Origin: Alligator mississippiensis
Taxonomy: Eukaryota > Chordata > Crocodylia > Alligatoridae
DNA: 64,000 nt
Direction of reading: 5' to 3'
NCBI RefSeq assembly: GCF_030867095.1
Contig: NC_081832.1
Span: 61,861,444-61,925,443 of the forward strand
Shown here: one piece after another, positions 35,561 to 47,522 of the stretch
How the letters are laid out: each line of letters begins with the position of its first letter
Position numbering within the stretch: the first letter of the stretch is position 1
Position numbers and translations under genes: made by a program
The notes under the pieces: generated by a model
The model's database searches: none
What the model saw: only the letters and a program-made list of their open reading frames with translations
What the model was told of the DNA's origin: nothing

Positions 35561-36109
35561 GCCCCTCATTGAAAAAGTGTGACAACACTTGCTTCCCGAG
35601 GGCACCAAGAAGCCATGAGCATTGCTGCACTGGTTCATCCAGTCCCTCCCACAATACTGTTTGGCAGTTATCAAAAAGCCACATTTCTGCATAACAGTGA
35701 TGGGCTCTATGGTATAGATGCTTCCTACACTGCTTTTTCTAAACAATTATAACTTTCCTTAGACTAACATTCTTGAACAGCAAGTGTGCAGAGCCGCAGA
35801 AGCTAAACAAATGTATGTGTGGTACCCACATCCCACTTTCATTGGTAACCAACCCTCCATTAGTCAAGCATGATAGAGCACTCTTGTCTCATCTCCATCA
35901 CATATCAGGATTGAGCCAGGTAGACATGGGACAGCATACTGTGGACAAGTAGATGCCATTAGCCATTAGGGATGCCAATACACCACATCATATGCTAGGC
36001 AAGAATGTTCCAAGGCTTGTATACGAGTGTCTCAGACAGAAATCACTGTGGAATCATGGAAATTAGACATTGCATCCTTTTCCCTGGAGCAATGCAGGGC
36101 TGTTTCTGA

Positions 36110-36310
36110 TAGTGCATTTTCTAGACCTTTGTCTGGCATGGTATTAAACATTTCCAAGAAATGGGGCTTCTATCACTTCCCTTGAGAGACTGCTCCATAA
36201 TCAATTACATCACACTGTCAGGAAGTCTGTCCTGATATTCAGCTTATAGCAAGTAGAAGAGCAAAGCATTTATTCTCCTTCTGAACATATTTGAAACGAA
36301 ACTCAATTCC
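36110..36310 (-). repeat. old CR1 fragment
   Basis: ACTTCCCTTGAGAGACTGCT then CCATAATCAATTACATCACA and CTGTCAGGAAGTCTGTCCTG match the complement of the CR1 3' coding end, where the intact family encodes the conserved 'F..NSLKL..GKF/RVVRHWNRL'-type tail. It is strongly diverged. Confidence 0.6.
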
Positions 36311-38165
36311 TTTAAGTATTAAACTCAAATATAAAGGACCTGGAATTGCCATGTAGTTGGTTTAATTGTAACTCTGCCTAAGTAAGAAATTCAGACAAAT
36401 TGAATAAGGGCTTTCAGATGTAACCATAGCTTATCCTAGACTTCATTTTAAAGTGATCTATTAGGAATGCATATAGCCTGTTATGCTGTGAAAAGTCTGC
36501 AGAGACAGACTAGTCAGGTCATCCACATACATCAGATGTTTCTCTCTAATATGTCAGAACAACAAAGGGGAAACCAAAGGGAACATCCAAGTTGTTGTTT
36601 ACCTGTGTCACCAGTGAACTGTGAACTACAGTTTGTCTGCACGGTGCATGTGCCAATGATGTGAAATCAATATTGCTGTGCTGTAACAGGAAGCAACAGA
36701 TAAACATGGTGAAACAAACTTTTCCAGAAAGCTGAACTGGGTTATTTTTCAGGGTTGTGTTTTGTTTTGTTGTTTGCTTGTTTTTAAAGTGCAGGTAACC
36801 AGTAGAAAAGATTTACCTCTTTCATAATGTTAGACTTCACCCATTCCCTGCTCTCACTCCTATTTCTATTTTTGATTTTTTTCTGTGAATACATCTATTA
36901 TCCTTTAATAGTTACCTAATGCTTTGCACAATTTTTATTCTAGGGGCTGTTTGCAAACTTCTTATACTATTATTTGAGATACCTGGTCCCATGATACCTT
37001 TGCTCTTTTGTGGACAACCAAAACTTTTAAAATTAGAGAATAGAAAATGAATGACAGATAAATCATGATTATCATGTATTCCATAATGAATTTTTGATTA
37101 ATAATTACTAGTCTTAAATTTTATATAAATTTTCAAGATTTGTATTTTCACAAATACCATTTGAAAATACCTGGCTCATCCACATACCAATAATAATATG
37201 ACAATCGATTCTATTATACTACATATAGAAATAGAGCAAAGCATAGGTTTGCAAACTCTACTTTTCTATTACTGAGCCAAGACAAATTACCAGTATTAGT
37301 ACATGCTACTTTAGAATTTTCTAGGTGTCTATTTTTTTTAATCAGCTCAAAAGTAGGGGGCTGTTTCCTTATTCTGATGGCATGCAGTTTAGCTCATTCT
37401 ACATGTGATGTTCTCTAATCCATCACAGATGAACCAAAACATTAAAGTTATGGGGCACTGATGTTTGATAACACAGAAAGTGTAATCCCCATTACAGACA
37501 AGCTGAGATATCACCAAGATACACTGTATTGTTCATTTAAAAGAACAGAAGCCAGCACAATGGAGACACTCATTAATGAGAACAATTGTAGAGGATTTCC
37601 TATTATATTCAGGCTCAGCTTTGGAAGAAAACAGCAAGTAATGCAAAGGAAAATGGTATATTTGTTCAAACTGAAAAGGATATCCAGCAGCAAATTTTCA
37701 GCACCAACATACATTTCACACGTCAGCTTAGTTTTCATCATAGGTTCTTAATTTCCCACGGTCTCCAGGAAGGTGACAGAGAGAATGCGAAATCATTGGT
37801 GGCTGTGGGAATGTAACTAGCCAGGATTTCCACAGTGTTTACAGCAGCCCAGCCATTTTTGTGTAATGATTTGAAAAAAACTGTCATAACATTTCAACTT
37901 CTTCATCTTCACACTTTGATGCAATTTCATTGTGCAATGTGAGGTTATCTACCTTTTGTTGATGTCAGGAAGAGACAAGACCCCACAGCAATGTTTTGCA
38001 AAGCCAGTTTAATAGGACTCAGGATATAACTGTGAAAACTGGTGCCCTCTTGTAAAATTTATGACAGGTGGTAAAAAGTCAAAGATCATTCAGCCAGATG
38101 CCCATTCACTTAGCTATGACTCTAAGTTAAGGACAAATCATTGCTTGTCAATACAGCAACATCTT
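36311..38165. other. AT-rich intergenic stretch, nothing recognised
   Basis: No gene, RNA or element ends are seen. TATA- and ATTA-rich words are frequent around 36950-37330, but this is composition rather than a signal. Confidence 0.5.
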
Positions 38166-38170
38166 TGATA

Positions 38171-38290
38171 AAGAGGAACATAGGACTGGGAGGAACCTTA
38201 CATGACACTGAGTCCAGTCCCATGCAATCCCAGGCAACCATATAATAAATGTTTGCCCAAAGGAATCCACAAGACAGATATTACAAGACA
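38171..38290 (-). repeat. CR1-like 3' end fragment
   Basis: GAGGAACATAGGACTGGGAG then TGAGTCCAGTCCCATGCAAT is the complement of a CR1 3' end and a sister of the fragment at 34538. No terminal octamer repeat is preserved. Confidence 0.5.
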
Positions 38291-38427
38291 GAAGACATTA
38301 GTATCAACAAAAGGTATAAGTCTTTTGCATTGCAACCACAATAATGGCAATGCTGCATTCTATAACAATAGACAAATGCTGTGCCATAGTTTCCACATGT
38401 ATACAGTTGGAACAATAACATTTAACT

Positions 38428-39453
38428 CAGAGGTGGGCAATTATTTTGGCTGAAGAGCCACTTAATGAGTTTGGGTAAGCTGTTGATTGCCACACGCATA
38501 AAATATTTTGAAAGATATCATTTCAACAAATTATAGATAAAAAATCATATACTAAAAATCAAAATCTACTATAACATTTTATTCCAAAAAATAACTTTTG
38601 TAATAGCTCAAAATAAAGTCTTATTCTGGTATATTGTGGGGGGAGGGGGCAAAGGGGAGGAACAGGGCTGTGAGGGGATGTGGGAGGGAATGGGGTGTGT
38701 GGGGAGTGGGTATGGGGTGTATGTGTGGGCAGGGTGTGGGGGGGATGCCTGCATGCTAGGTGCTGGCCAGGAGTGGGGTGAGGGAAAGGATGGGGCAGGA
38801 GACACGTGCAGCAGAGCTCACCCAGGCAGTGTGGTGCCGGTGTGTTCAGCCCTCCACCCATCCCCCCAGCCCACAGCTTCCCCTATGTTGCTCCATCTTG
38901 GGCCACCCACATAGTGCTCCTGCCTGCACCCAGCCCCAGCCCTGGTCCCAGCTAGTGCACACAGCTTGTCACCAGGGCTGTTCCCAGTGCTGCAGGCACC
39001 TGGGTGCTGCTTGGCTCCCCACCCTCCACTGGCTCCTTCTCTTACCCCTGCTGCTGAGTGGGGGGGGAAGCTGCAGTCAGGCAGCTCCTGCCCCAGTATG
39101 TGGGGCTCCAGCTCCAGACCACCTTCTACCCACTTCGCTGCCTGTAGGTGGCTGCTCATTGTGCTGGGAGGGCCAAGTGGGTGGAAGGCGGCTTGAAGCT
39201 GGAGCCCATGCTCTGAGGCAGGCTACGAAGCTGCTCTGAGCAGCCTGGCTACGAAGCTGCATGCAATGGCTGGGGCTGGCAGGCATGGGCATGAGCGCAG
39301 TGCAGTCTGGCCTGAGTGTGAGCAGGTGGGGTTCAGCCCCACGTGAAGCACTGTGGGTTGGATCCATTTAGTTGGCGGGTACCCACTCACGGGCCACATC
39401 CAATTGGCTGGTGGGCCGGAGCTGGTCCCTGGGCTGTATTTTGCCCAGCTCTG
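38428..39453 (-). mobile_element. 1.0-kb hAT element, inverted member of the GGGGTGGGCA family
   Basis: The left end CAGAGGTGGGCAATTATTTT matches the complement of the right end of the 19899 copy; its own right end is CTGTATTTTGCCCAGCTCTG. Flanks ATTTAACT (38420-38427) and ACATAACT (39454-39461) agree at 6 of 8. The interior starts with a G/GTG-rich minisatellite-like tract (38636-38770) and then GC-rich DNA. The long reading frames on both strands follow from composition. Confidence 0.85.
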
Positions 39454-39665
39454 ACATAACTACTTCTAAGGGAGCACTGTAAGGATAAGAGCTTTATAAA
39501 GTGCTTTAAGAGATCTTCAGATGAATAGCACACACAGACAGCGCAGTAGTATTTCTTATACATTAAAATCTTCATTGTTATTCTGCTTGTATTACAGTCT
39601 CTTGAAACTGCAAAATACCTCTAAAAGGTTATGAACTGTTGTTACTAACAACCATTTACTTAGGC

Positions 39666-41254
39666 CAAGGGCAGGCAAAATATGGCCTGTGGGCCACACC
39701 TGGCCTGCCAGGCCATTCTATCTGGGCTGCGGGGCCCCTAAAAAATTTAGAAAATTTAATATTTATCTGCCTCTGGCTGCCTGTCAAAGATGACAAGGCA
39801 CCAGAGGCAGTAGGACCCAGGGAGAGCCAGTGGCAAGAACCAACAACTGAAGCAGCAAGGCCCTCGGGGCCCCACCCCCTCAGCCAGGAGCCAGTGCCTA
39901 GCAGAGGCTTCTGGCCTGGGACCCTGGGGCTGTTGCCACTTCCCTCTGTGGGAGAGAGATATTCAGATAAGAAGAAGGGTGGCAGGGGAGGACCGCAGGT
40001 GATCACTCCAGTCCTCAGGGCTGGGCTGGCTCCTTCTGCATCCTGTGGTTCTGGTGCTGCAGCCAGGAACCAGGTGGTGCCAGAGCCACAGGCAGGCAGA
40101 GGGTAGAGAGGAGTGGTGGCGGCAGCAGGCAGGAAAGTGGTAGGCAGGGGGTAAGTGGCAGCGAGTGGGCATGTGGGATTGCAATGACAACTGGGCTGGA
40201 GTGCAAGGCATGCACCAGGGCCAGAACTAGCAGGGGCCCAGGACAGGGCAGCAGAACAGTGGGCCTAGGCTCGCAGGGGCTCTATGGAGCCAGGCCAGGT
40301 TCCTGGCTGCAACTCCGGGCCGCAGGACTCAACAGGAGCCAGCTTGGCCCCTGCGATTCTCAGCTGGCTCCATGTGGTGCCTGCTGGGCCAGTCCAGCTC
40401 CTACTGTGTCCTGCAGTCTTGGCCATGCAGCTGGGACATGGTGCTGGACCAGTGGCAGGGTTGGGGGGGACTGGCAAGTGACAGGAGAAGGGCAAGAGTG
40501 ACAGACAGTACAGAAAAGTGGTAGCAAGAGGGAGCATGGGGCATGTGCTGGTGCTCCAGGGCCAGAAGTGGCAGGACCGTGGAGCTCAGGCTTGGAGGAG
40601 TGCTGGTGTGGGCTCTGCCTGCTGTGGGGAGACTGTGGGCAAACCCTCCCCCTCCACACATGCCACAACCGTCCCCAGACACCCTCCCCCCACACACAGC
40701 CTCCCACAAACCCCATACCCACCCACACCTCACATATCCACACACACTCCCACATGGTCCCTCACCCCACATCCACACCCCCCACACCTATCCATCCCTC
40801 ACAATTCCCCCCACACCCTCCCCCACACCCCACATACACCACAGCCCCCCACAAACCTATACCCACCCCCATACCCTCTGCTACACAATATAAAATTTTA
40901 AGCTATTATACAATTACCTCTATGTACACTACACAAATGCATGTAAATCAGAGCAAAAATATTTTTTTAAATCAAATTAATGAACTGTGTAGTGGATGTT
41001 TGATTTTTAGAATATAATTTGGTATTTTTCTGGGTCCAAGATGGCAAACCCCCTTGCTGAAAGGAGTTCTTCTAAAGGGCAGGGGCAGGGACTTCTGGTG
41101 GCAAAGGTCAGGGGTTAGGGGGCAGGACTTCCAGTCCCAAGATGGCGACCAGGGGGCAGGGCACCTGTTAAGGGGTGGGACTACCCTTGCGGCCCTCAAC
41201 AGTTTGCCAAAACTCAGTAAGCAGCCCTCCACACAAAATAATTACCCGCCCCCG
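39666..41254 (+). mobile_element. 1.6-kb hAT element of the GGGGTGGGCA family
   Basis: It starts CAAGGGCAGGCAAAATATGG and ends AAAATAATTACCCGCCCCCG. Flanks ACTTAGGC (39658-39665) and AGTTAGGT (41255-41262) match 6 of 8. The interior includes a CCCACAC-rich tract at 40645-40885, the complement of the G-rich tract of the neighbouring inverted copy. It is longer than the two sister copies. No transposase is seen. Confidence 0.85.
40645..40885. repeat. CCCACAC-rich low-complexity tract
   Basis: An irregular array of CCCACAC, CCATACC and CACATCC words of about 240 bp inside the hAT element. It produces Pro/His/Thr-rich reading frames in all three plus-strand frames, which are therefore not genes. 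Confidence 0.9.
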
Positions 41255-41329
41255 AGTTAGGTGAAGAAAGATATACCTAATGTGGATATGTGAGGGTATA
41301 AGAATACTCTTCTAATTCGGCACGCAGCA

Positions 41330-41410
41330 CACATCAAATGAAATCCTGGACTCTTCAGAGTCAATGGCAAAGCCACTGACACCAATGATGCCAGGATTTT
41401 ATCCATAGTA
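41330..41410. repeat. palindromic dispersed repeat
   Basis: GAAATCCTGGACTCTTCAGA on the left is mirrored by GATGCCAGGATTTTATCC on the right, with GTCAATGGCAAAGCCACTGA in the middle. It is the same style of foldback unit as at 11062-11165. Confidence 0.6.
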
Positions 41411-43424
41411 TATACTGCCATACAGCTACTTGTACAGAATTCTACTGCATCTCACATGACCTTATGAAGTACAACTAAAATACCAAATGCAGAAGACCAC
41501 ATAAAGTCTAACTGAAAACCAAGCTAGGAGGACTGAATGTATGATACTGGCACCTATAATGAAAAGTCCATTAGTAATTCACATTTCTAAGGATGGTAGG
41601 CCTAGGCAGTATGTTTCATTAGTTGACTGTCCAATGAGAAGAAGTCATCTCCTTAGAGGACTGCAAGATAGACAAGAAGCACAATTATTAGCCTTTATAC
41701 TACTGATTGTGGTAGGGAACTTGAGTCATGGAAGGACTTCAAGTATCCTGAGTATGACCTTTAAAATCAATGCAAAATGTACCATCATGGTCCTATCTGG
41801 AAGGCTCCCTGTTGACTTTTATACAAGTTAAAGAATGCAAGTTAATGTAGCTGTAAGTCCAGCAAAACAATGGTTAAAGGAATTAAAATTGGCTCGCATA
41901 CAGCTTTATCAAACAGCGACTATGATGAAATATGATCCACTTCTATAGTGTCTGTTAGGGGTGGCAAATATTGATTAAGATGGTTGATTAATAAACTGAA
42001 TATCAGGAAAGAAAGCTATTTGACTATATTCTGGTCTCTGCAGGGAAAGGGTGGAAACTGGTTTTATGAGACTGAACAAACCACTGGATAGCAGACAGTA
42101 GGAAACCATCTTTCTGTGATCTTTGAGATAGACAAGAATAAAAGTGTCTTTTTCATCTCCGGTATAAGATGCTGAAGTCCTTACTCAAATAAAATTCTGA
42201 TTAAAGTCAATTAATTTTTGTCTGGGGCTCAAAGAATCATCTTTATGATTCCAAACAATGGATCCAATCAATGTAGGTCAAAAGTGTTCAACTTTGCAAG
42301 AATTCTTCATGCCTTTTGGATCTTAAGGTTAGTTCTCCATAGTAATCACTGCTACATACAATCTGCTGGCAATATGTGTATTCATGAATCATTGTTATGA
42401 ATTATGATACACATTTGAAACAAGGGCAGCTAAACTCTACTGACTTTAACATTGTTTCTGGATGCTTCGATAAGTGAGAAAAGACTACTCAACTACTCTT
42501 CCTAGAATAATACTGTATTATCTGATAGGTTCACATGGTTGAACACTCCCGATTATGCTCCATTTTGCTCACCATCCTAGCTGTTGCCTAGTACATGCTA
42601 TCTGTGCAGGCTTATTATAAGATGGCACTCAGGGTTAGGCCACCCAACAGCAGTATATATCTTATGCTTTGATTAAATTAAATAAGGGAAAGGAATAAGT
42701 AAAAATGTAAAATTACTAAAACCAATCAATTTTCAGGGGGAAATAATGCTTCACTACAATCATAACTTCTCCCTTTCCTAACGCCAACTCAACAGTTACA
42801 GTCAGGGTATAGAGATTTAGTGCTTTTTGCAATCCACATTAAAAGATCAGGGGAGAATCTCATCAGGCATTCTCTAGCAGAACTGAACAAGAAGATCAAT
42901 GGCCCAGGAGGCTTTCACATTCAGAATGACTTGCAGTTCTGTTTCCTTTGCAATGCTGTGGTATTGGGGAACCAGACCCTTTCCAACACTGTAGGAGAGA
43001 AAGGGAACGGTACATCATGTAACCAAAGTGAACTCTGCCTGGCCTGTTGGTACTACAGGAAATGACAATGGAAGCTTCTCATTTACATAAAGCCCCAACT
43101 ATGAGTCATTTCACTTTTACAGACTCAGCTTGTCGCTATAACAAGCCCCTGGATAGCAAATGAGCACATCATTTGCTGGTCACATGCCTGTACATTGTCC
43201 CTCTGACCTATTCTGTGCCTGGATCAGGGAAATAAGCAAACATTTGGTGTACAAAATTTCCCTACAGCATGGGAAAATTATGTGCATACCTTATTATTGT
43301 TGATAACTTTAATAACCCTCAATAATAACCCAGTTATCATAAGCTGTGTGTAGTCATTTCTGCCTATCCATCAACTGATTTACAATACTTTGCCTATCTC
43401 TACTCCCTTTGATACAGGGGTCTT
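41411..43424. other. AT-rich intergenic stretch, nothing recognised
   Basis: No gene or bounded element is seen in any frame or on either strand. Confidence 0.5.
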
Positions 43425-43565
43425 CATATTAATTAGTATTGTTATCATTTTACGGATAGGGAAAAACTGAGGCATGGGGTTGGTTTGCCTAAGGCTGCTC
43501 AGAAACTTTGTGGCAGAGTTGGGAACTGAGCACAGGGGTGCTGACTTCCAGTCAGCTAGTTTGGG
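43425..43565 (-). repeat. MIR-like SINE fragment
   Basis: TTTTACGGATAGGGAAAAAC, TGAGGCATGGGGTTGG and CAGAGTTGGGAACTGAGCAC are the complement of the MIR 3' half and core. Confidence 0.75.
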
Positions 43566-43641
43566 GTATCTATATAGAAAACATTAAGCCTTTACATGTC
43601 CCGGTAACCAAAGAAGCCAGTTTAGTACAGTTATAATACAA

Positions 43642-43930
43642 CTAGCCAATTGCCCGCCAACAATGACCTGGGGGGGGGGGGAGGGCGGCTGGGATGAAGT
43701 GCCACCACCTAATGCCCCATGCTGCTGCTGTTCTGCTTCTTGCAGGGAGCGGGGGGAGGGGAGGGGGTGGAGCTGAGCCCCGCCCCCCATCTGGTCCTCG
43801 GTGCGGCTTCGGAATAATGGCAATACTCCCCCATGATGGAGCACTCTGATTGGCTGTTTCCGTCAGCCAATCAGAGCATGAATAAAGCATTATGGACAGG
43901 CACACAGATTTAGGCTTTTATAATATTAGA
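43642..43930 (+). repeat. CTAGCMAAYTGCCC...TATAATATTAGA repeat, unit 1
   Basis: The unit begins CTAGCCAATTGCCCGCC, has a G-run and GC-rich middle, and ends AGGCTTTTATAATATTAGA. Near its 3' end lies a hairpin with 13-bp arms around CTGATTGGCTG and CAGCCAATCAG (about 43844-43876). A second unit follows without a gap. No coding content is seen. Confidence 0.75.
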
Positions 43931-44231
43931 CTAGCAAACTGCCCATCAAGAATGACCGGGGGGGGGCAGGGGCAGAGGCCTCCCCCCCTTGGGCCAGGGC
44001 TGTTCCTCCCCTCCCCCCGCCACTTCAGCCTGGGGCCAGGGCTTGAGCCATTCTCCGCCCCACCTCCTGCTGCTTTAGACAGGGCCATTCCCCCCCCCCC
44101 TCCCCCCAGCCCACTGCTTCAGGCCAGGGCTGGAGCCTGAACTGCTCCCTGCCTCCCTGCCGCCGAGACAGCCAATCAGAGTGCGAATAAAGCGTAACAG
44201 ACAGACAGACGTAGGCTTTTATAATATTAGA
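43931..44231 (+). repeat. CTAGCMAAYTGCCC...TATAATATTAGA repeat, unit 2
   Basis: It begins CTAGCAAACTGCCCATCAAG and ends CAGACAGACAGACGTAGGC then TTTTATAATATTAGA, matching unit 1 at both ends (and CAGCCAATCAGAG internally) while the GC-rich middle differs. The junction TTAGA/CTAGC is exact, so the two are head to tail. Family unrecognised. Confidence 0.75.
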
Positions 44232-45439
44232 ATTGGTAAAAAATGGGCTAAATGAATGCCTGTTGTAACTCCACTTAAGATATGGGTGGATTTGACTCAG
44301 TCTGTTATTTTCTTCTTCTTGATGTTATTCTTACCACTATTACTAGCATTACCAGCAAGAACAGTGTACTGAAGTAGAAAGACGACAGTGGGGAATTTCC
44401 ACCAAAGCAAATGGAATTGCAAACGTTTCTCTCTGAGGGCTATGGCTCCTTCAAGGTATCAGGAAAGAGTTCATGAGTTCCCAGGTGAGGGGAAGCTAGG
44501 AAGTTACCAAATAAATTCTGTACCTGCTTTCAAAGTTGGGAAAATTTAAAATTAGGGGAACTGAATTTAAATAAGAACCTCAAAGGATTTTAAGGAACAG
44601 AATACATGGTAATGAAGGGCAAACATAATGAGGACTTTAGGGACAGACCTTGGTGAATAGAATTATCGTTTTTGTGAACTACACCCAGATTTCAGGGTTA
44701 AGCAGGCCCAAACTATTTATAGATGGATGCTAGAAAGGACCATTAAATCTTCTTATCCTTTATATAACATAGGCCAGCAAGTTGCATCCAGTTACTCTGA
44801 AACTATAATTTTGCCGGCCATAGAAAAGTACCATGTCAACCTTCAGTGTGTTTTAGTGGCATAGAATATGGAGGATTTCTATCCTCCTGTCTCTTACAGG
44901 AGTTGATAGGGTGTTTTACAAGTTCAGGAGCTCTGAAATCTGTGATATGCTCCCTTCTGCTGGCTCTCATAGAAAAGGGAGGATTCTGTATACACACCTT
45001 CAAGTATGGCACAAATACTGCATTAGCCTACAGTAGCCAAGACCAGTGCTCAGACGTAGCCCAGTCCCTAAGTAAGCTGGTCACATCTTTTCTCTTCAGA
45101 AACTTTAAAGTAGTAGGAAAATGGTAAGGAAGTTCGGATTAAAGCAAACCCCAGGAAAGACTACTGAAGTTTTTCATCACTGTGTAAGAAGATGCATTTC
45201 AATGGTCACCAAGGAACAAGAGGTACATTTCAGCTCATTTCTTCTCTTTCCCTGCTTGGGAAAGAACAGCGTGGTTCTAGGGCGCCAGAGGGGAAGGAGA
45301 GGGCAGTTTCACACTCAGGGCTGGCTTCAACCAGAGGTAAGGGAAATTTTTTGTTGCTTTTTTTCAAGCCAAGCTAACTTGGTTTAGTGATTTCTGGTCA
45401 TCCACATAACTTTTTAAAGGGAAGCTTTGCTGACTACAC
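44232..45439. other. intergenic, nothing recognised
   Basis: No gene, RNA gene or bounded element is visible. Confidence 0.5.
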
Positions 45440-45640
45440 TTGAGCTTTGTTTCTGATGAGTCAGCCCACCAGCTCTCACACTTGTTTCCTCTCACCTTCT
45501 TCATCAGGTTAAAGCTTCTTAGGCTCACCTTCAAGGCCCTGCACAAATCTGCCACTGCCTACATCTCTGCTTTCATTTCCGCTCGCTCATCTCTGGCTGC
45601 CCACTCTCCTCACAAGTGGTTCTGTTGTGCCTAAATGCTC
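45440..45640 (+). repeat. ancient LINE fragment (RT C-terminal region)
   Basis: The plus strand encodes RLKLLRLTFKALHKSATAYI then SAFISARSS, a decayed version of the 'LLLTFKALHGLAPAYISDLI' stretch near the end of L2-like LINE reverse transcriptases. Only this short part is recognisable. Confidence 0.6.
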
Positions 45641-46079
45641 TCTGGTACCTATCTTTTTTTGTCTTCTTTTGTGCTGTCCTGTGTGCTCGGAGCTCCCTAT
45701 CTGTTCCAAGTTCTCTCTCAAGCTAACAAATGATCACAGATTTTGCAGGTCTCAATTTTGGGAAGTCCAAACCTTTGGCCTTATGGAACACCTAGAGCTC
45801 TAGCTGTAGTTAGCTGGAGTAGTGGTACTTGGCACCTCAGAAAATCAGGCCCATGGTAGCTGAAATTAAGCACCTAAAGATTACTTCCCTCCAAATCAGT
45901 GCCCACTTCTAAAATGCAACCCCTTACAGATACATTTTCAAAAGTGCTGAGTACACAAAACACTAGATAAAATCAACAGAAATTGCAGGTATACAGTGTC
46001 CCAGAAAACAAGGCTTCAGTAATTGTCCCCTCTTTGCAACACCCACTACTATGACTACTGCCTGCCTTTTGCTATAGAT

Positions 46080-47514
46080 CAGGGGTTCCCAACATTTACG
46101 TGCCCAAGGGCACATTCATAGATTCATAGATTGTAGAGTCGGAAGGGACCCCGAAGGATCATCATGTCCGACCCCCTGCCTCAGGCAGGGAAAGGACCGA
46201 GGTCAGACAACCTCAGCCAGGTGCCTATCTAGCCTCCTCTTGAAGACCTCCAAGTTAGGTGACAGTACCACCTCTCTTGGCAGCCCATTCCAGATTCTGG
46301 CCATCCTTATTGTGACAAATTTCTCTCATGTCCAACCTGAATCTACTCTCCACTAGTTTGTACCCATTATTCCCAGTTACTCCTAGGGATGCTCTGGTAA
46401 ATAGCGCACCTCCAACTCTCTGTTGTCCTCCCTTGATAAACGTATAGGCTGCTACAAGGTCTCCCCTCAGACATCTCTTGTGAAGGCTGAAGAGATTCAG
46501 AACCCTCAACCTCCCCTCGTAGGGTCTTTCAAGGAGGCCACTAATCATATGAGTGGCCTCCTCTGGACCCTCTCCAGATTCTCTGCATCCCTCTTGAAGT
46601 GCAATGCCCAAAACTGGACACAGTACTCCAACTGTGGCCTAACCAATACCGCATAGAGGGGGAGCATCACCTCCCACTATCTGTTGATCATGCACCTGCT
46701 AATGCACGATAAGGTGTGATTGGCTTTGTTGATGGATTTGTTACGCTGCTGGCTCATGTTTATCTTGGAGTCAACCATGACTCCATGATCCCTTTCAGCC
46801 GCTGAGCTGTTGAAGAGGTCATCCCCCAACCTATAGATGTTCTGGGGATTCCTCCTCCTTAGGTAGAGTACCTTGCATTTGTCTTTGTTGAATTGCATCC
46901 TGTTTTGTTCTGCCCATTGCTCCAACCTGTCCAGATTGGCCTGTATCTGCTCCCTGCCCTCCAGTGTGTTAACTTTGCCCCATAACTTGGTGTCATCTGT
47001 GAACTTGGGCAGGCTGCTCTCCACACCCTCGTCCAAATCGATGATAAAGATATTAAATAACACCGGTCAAAGGACCGAACCCTGCAGGACACTACTGCCT
47101 ACCTCCTTCCAGGTCGAAAACAACCCATCCACCACCACTCTCTGGGTGCGGTCCCTAAGCCAGTTTGCCATCCACCTGACTGTGTAAGCGTCCACTCCAC
47201 AGCCTGCTAACTTATTTATTAGAATAGGATGGGAAACTGTATTGAAGGCCTTCTTAAAGTCCAGGTAGATGACATCTGCCTCAGCTCCAGTGTCAAGGCA
47301 GTGTGTTACCCATGCTGGTTTCCTTTAAGCATCATTTAAAAAGTAGTGGGTGCCAATATGAAAATTAAAATTTAGAATTTAGATTAATCCAATCATCTCA
47401 TCCATCACTTAAAATTGCATTAGATCCGCCACTTCAAAATGCAGCTTCCCTTCACTTTGTATTCTTTTGAAGTTTTATCCATGGTGCCCGTGGGCACCAA
47501 ATTGGGAACCGCTG
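46080..47514. mobile_element. hAT element interrupted by a CR1, perfect TSD CTATAGAT
   Basis: The ends are CAGGGGTTCCCAACATTTAC and (complement of right end) CAGCGGTTCCCAATTTGGTG, both continuing into GTGCCC(A/C)..GGGCA. CTATAGAT stands on both sides (46072-46079 and 47515-47522). Only about 30 bp on the left and 190 bp on the right are hAT; the rest is an inserted CR1 (46110-47320). The original element was therefore a MITE of about 220 bp. Confidence 0.9.
46110..47320 (-). mobile_element. CR1 LINE 3' portion, 5'-truncated, nested in a hAT MITE
   Basis: On the minus strand the copy runs from the middle of the reverse-transcriptase region to the 3' end. Readable pieces include LFNIFIIDLDEGVESSLPKF then TDDTKLWG (the FADD catalytic motif changed to FTDD), then LEQWAEQNRMQFNKDKCKVL, and later FSLHKRCLRGDLVAAYTFIK. 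The 3' end is marked by two copies of the ATCTATGA octamer at about 46112-46130, the CR1 hallmark. Frameshifts break the frame, so it is inactive. Confidence 0.92.
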
Positions 47515-47522
47515 CTATAGAT

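Noticed and set aside
40645-40885. CRISPR-like or satellite array
   Set aside because: The repeated words vary in length and spacing without constant repeat/spacer units, and the genome is vertebrate.
40518-41017. Long Pro/His/Thr-rich reading frames in all plus-strand frames
   Set aside because: They come from the CCCACAC low-complexity tract inside a hAT element and have no domain.
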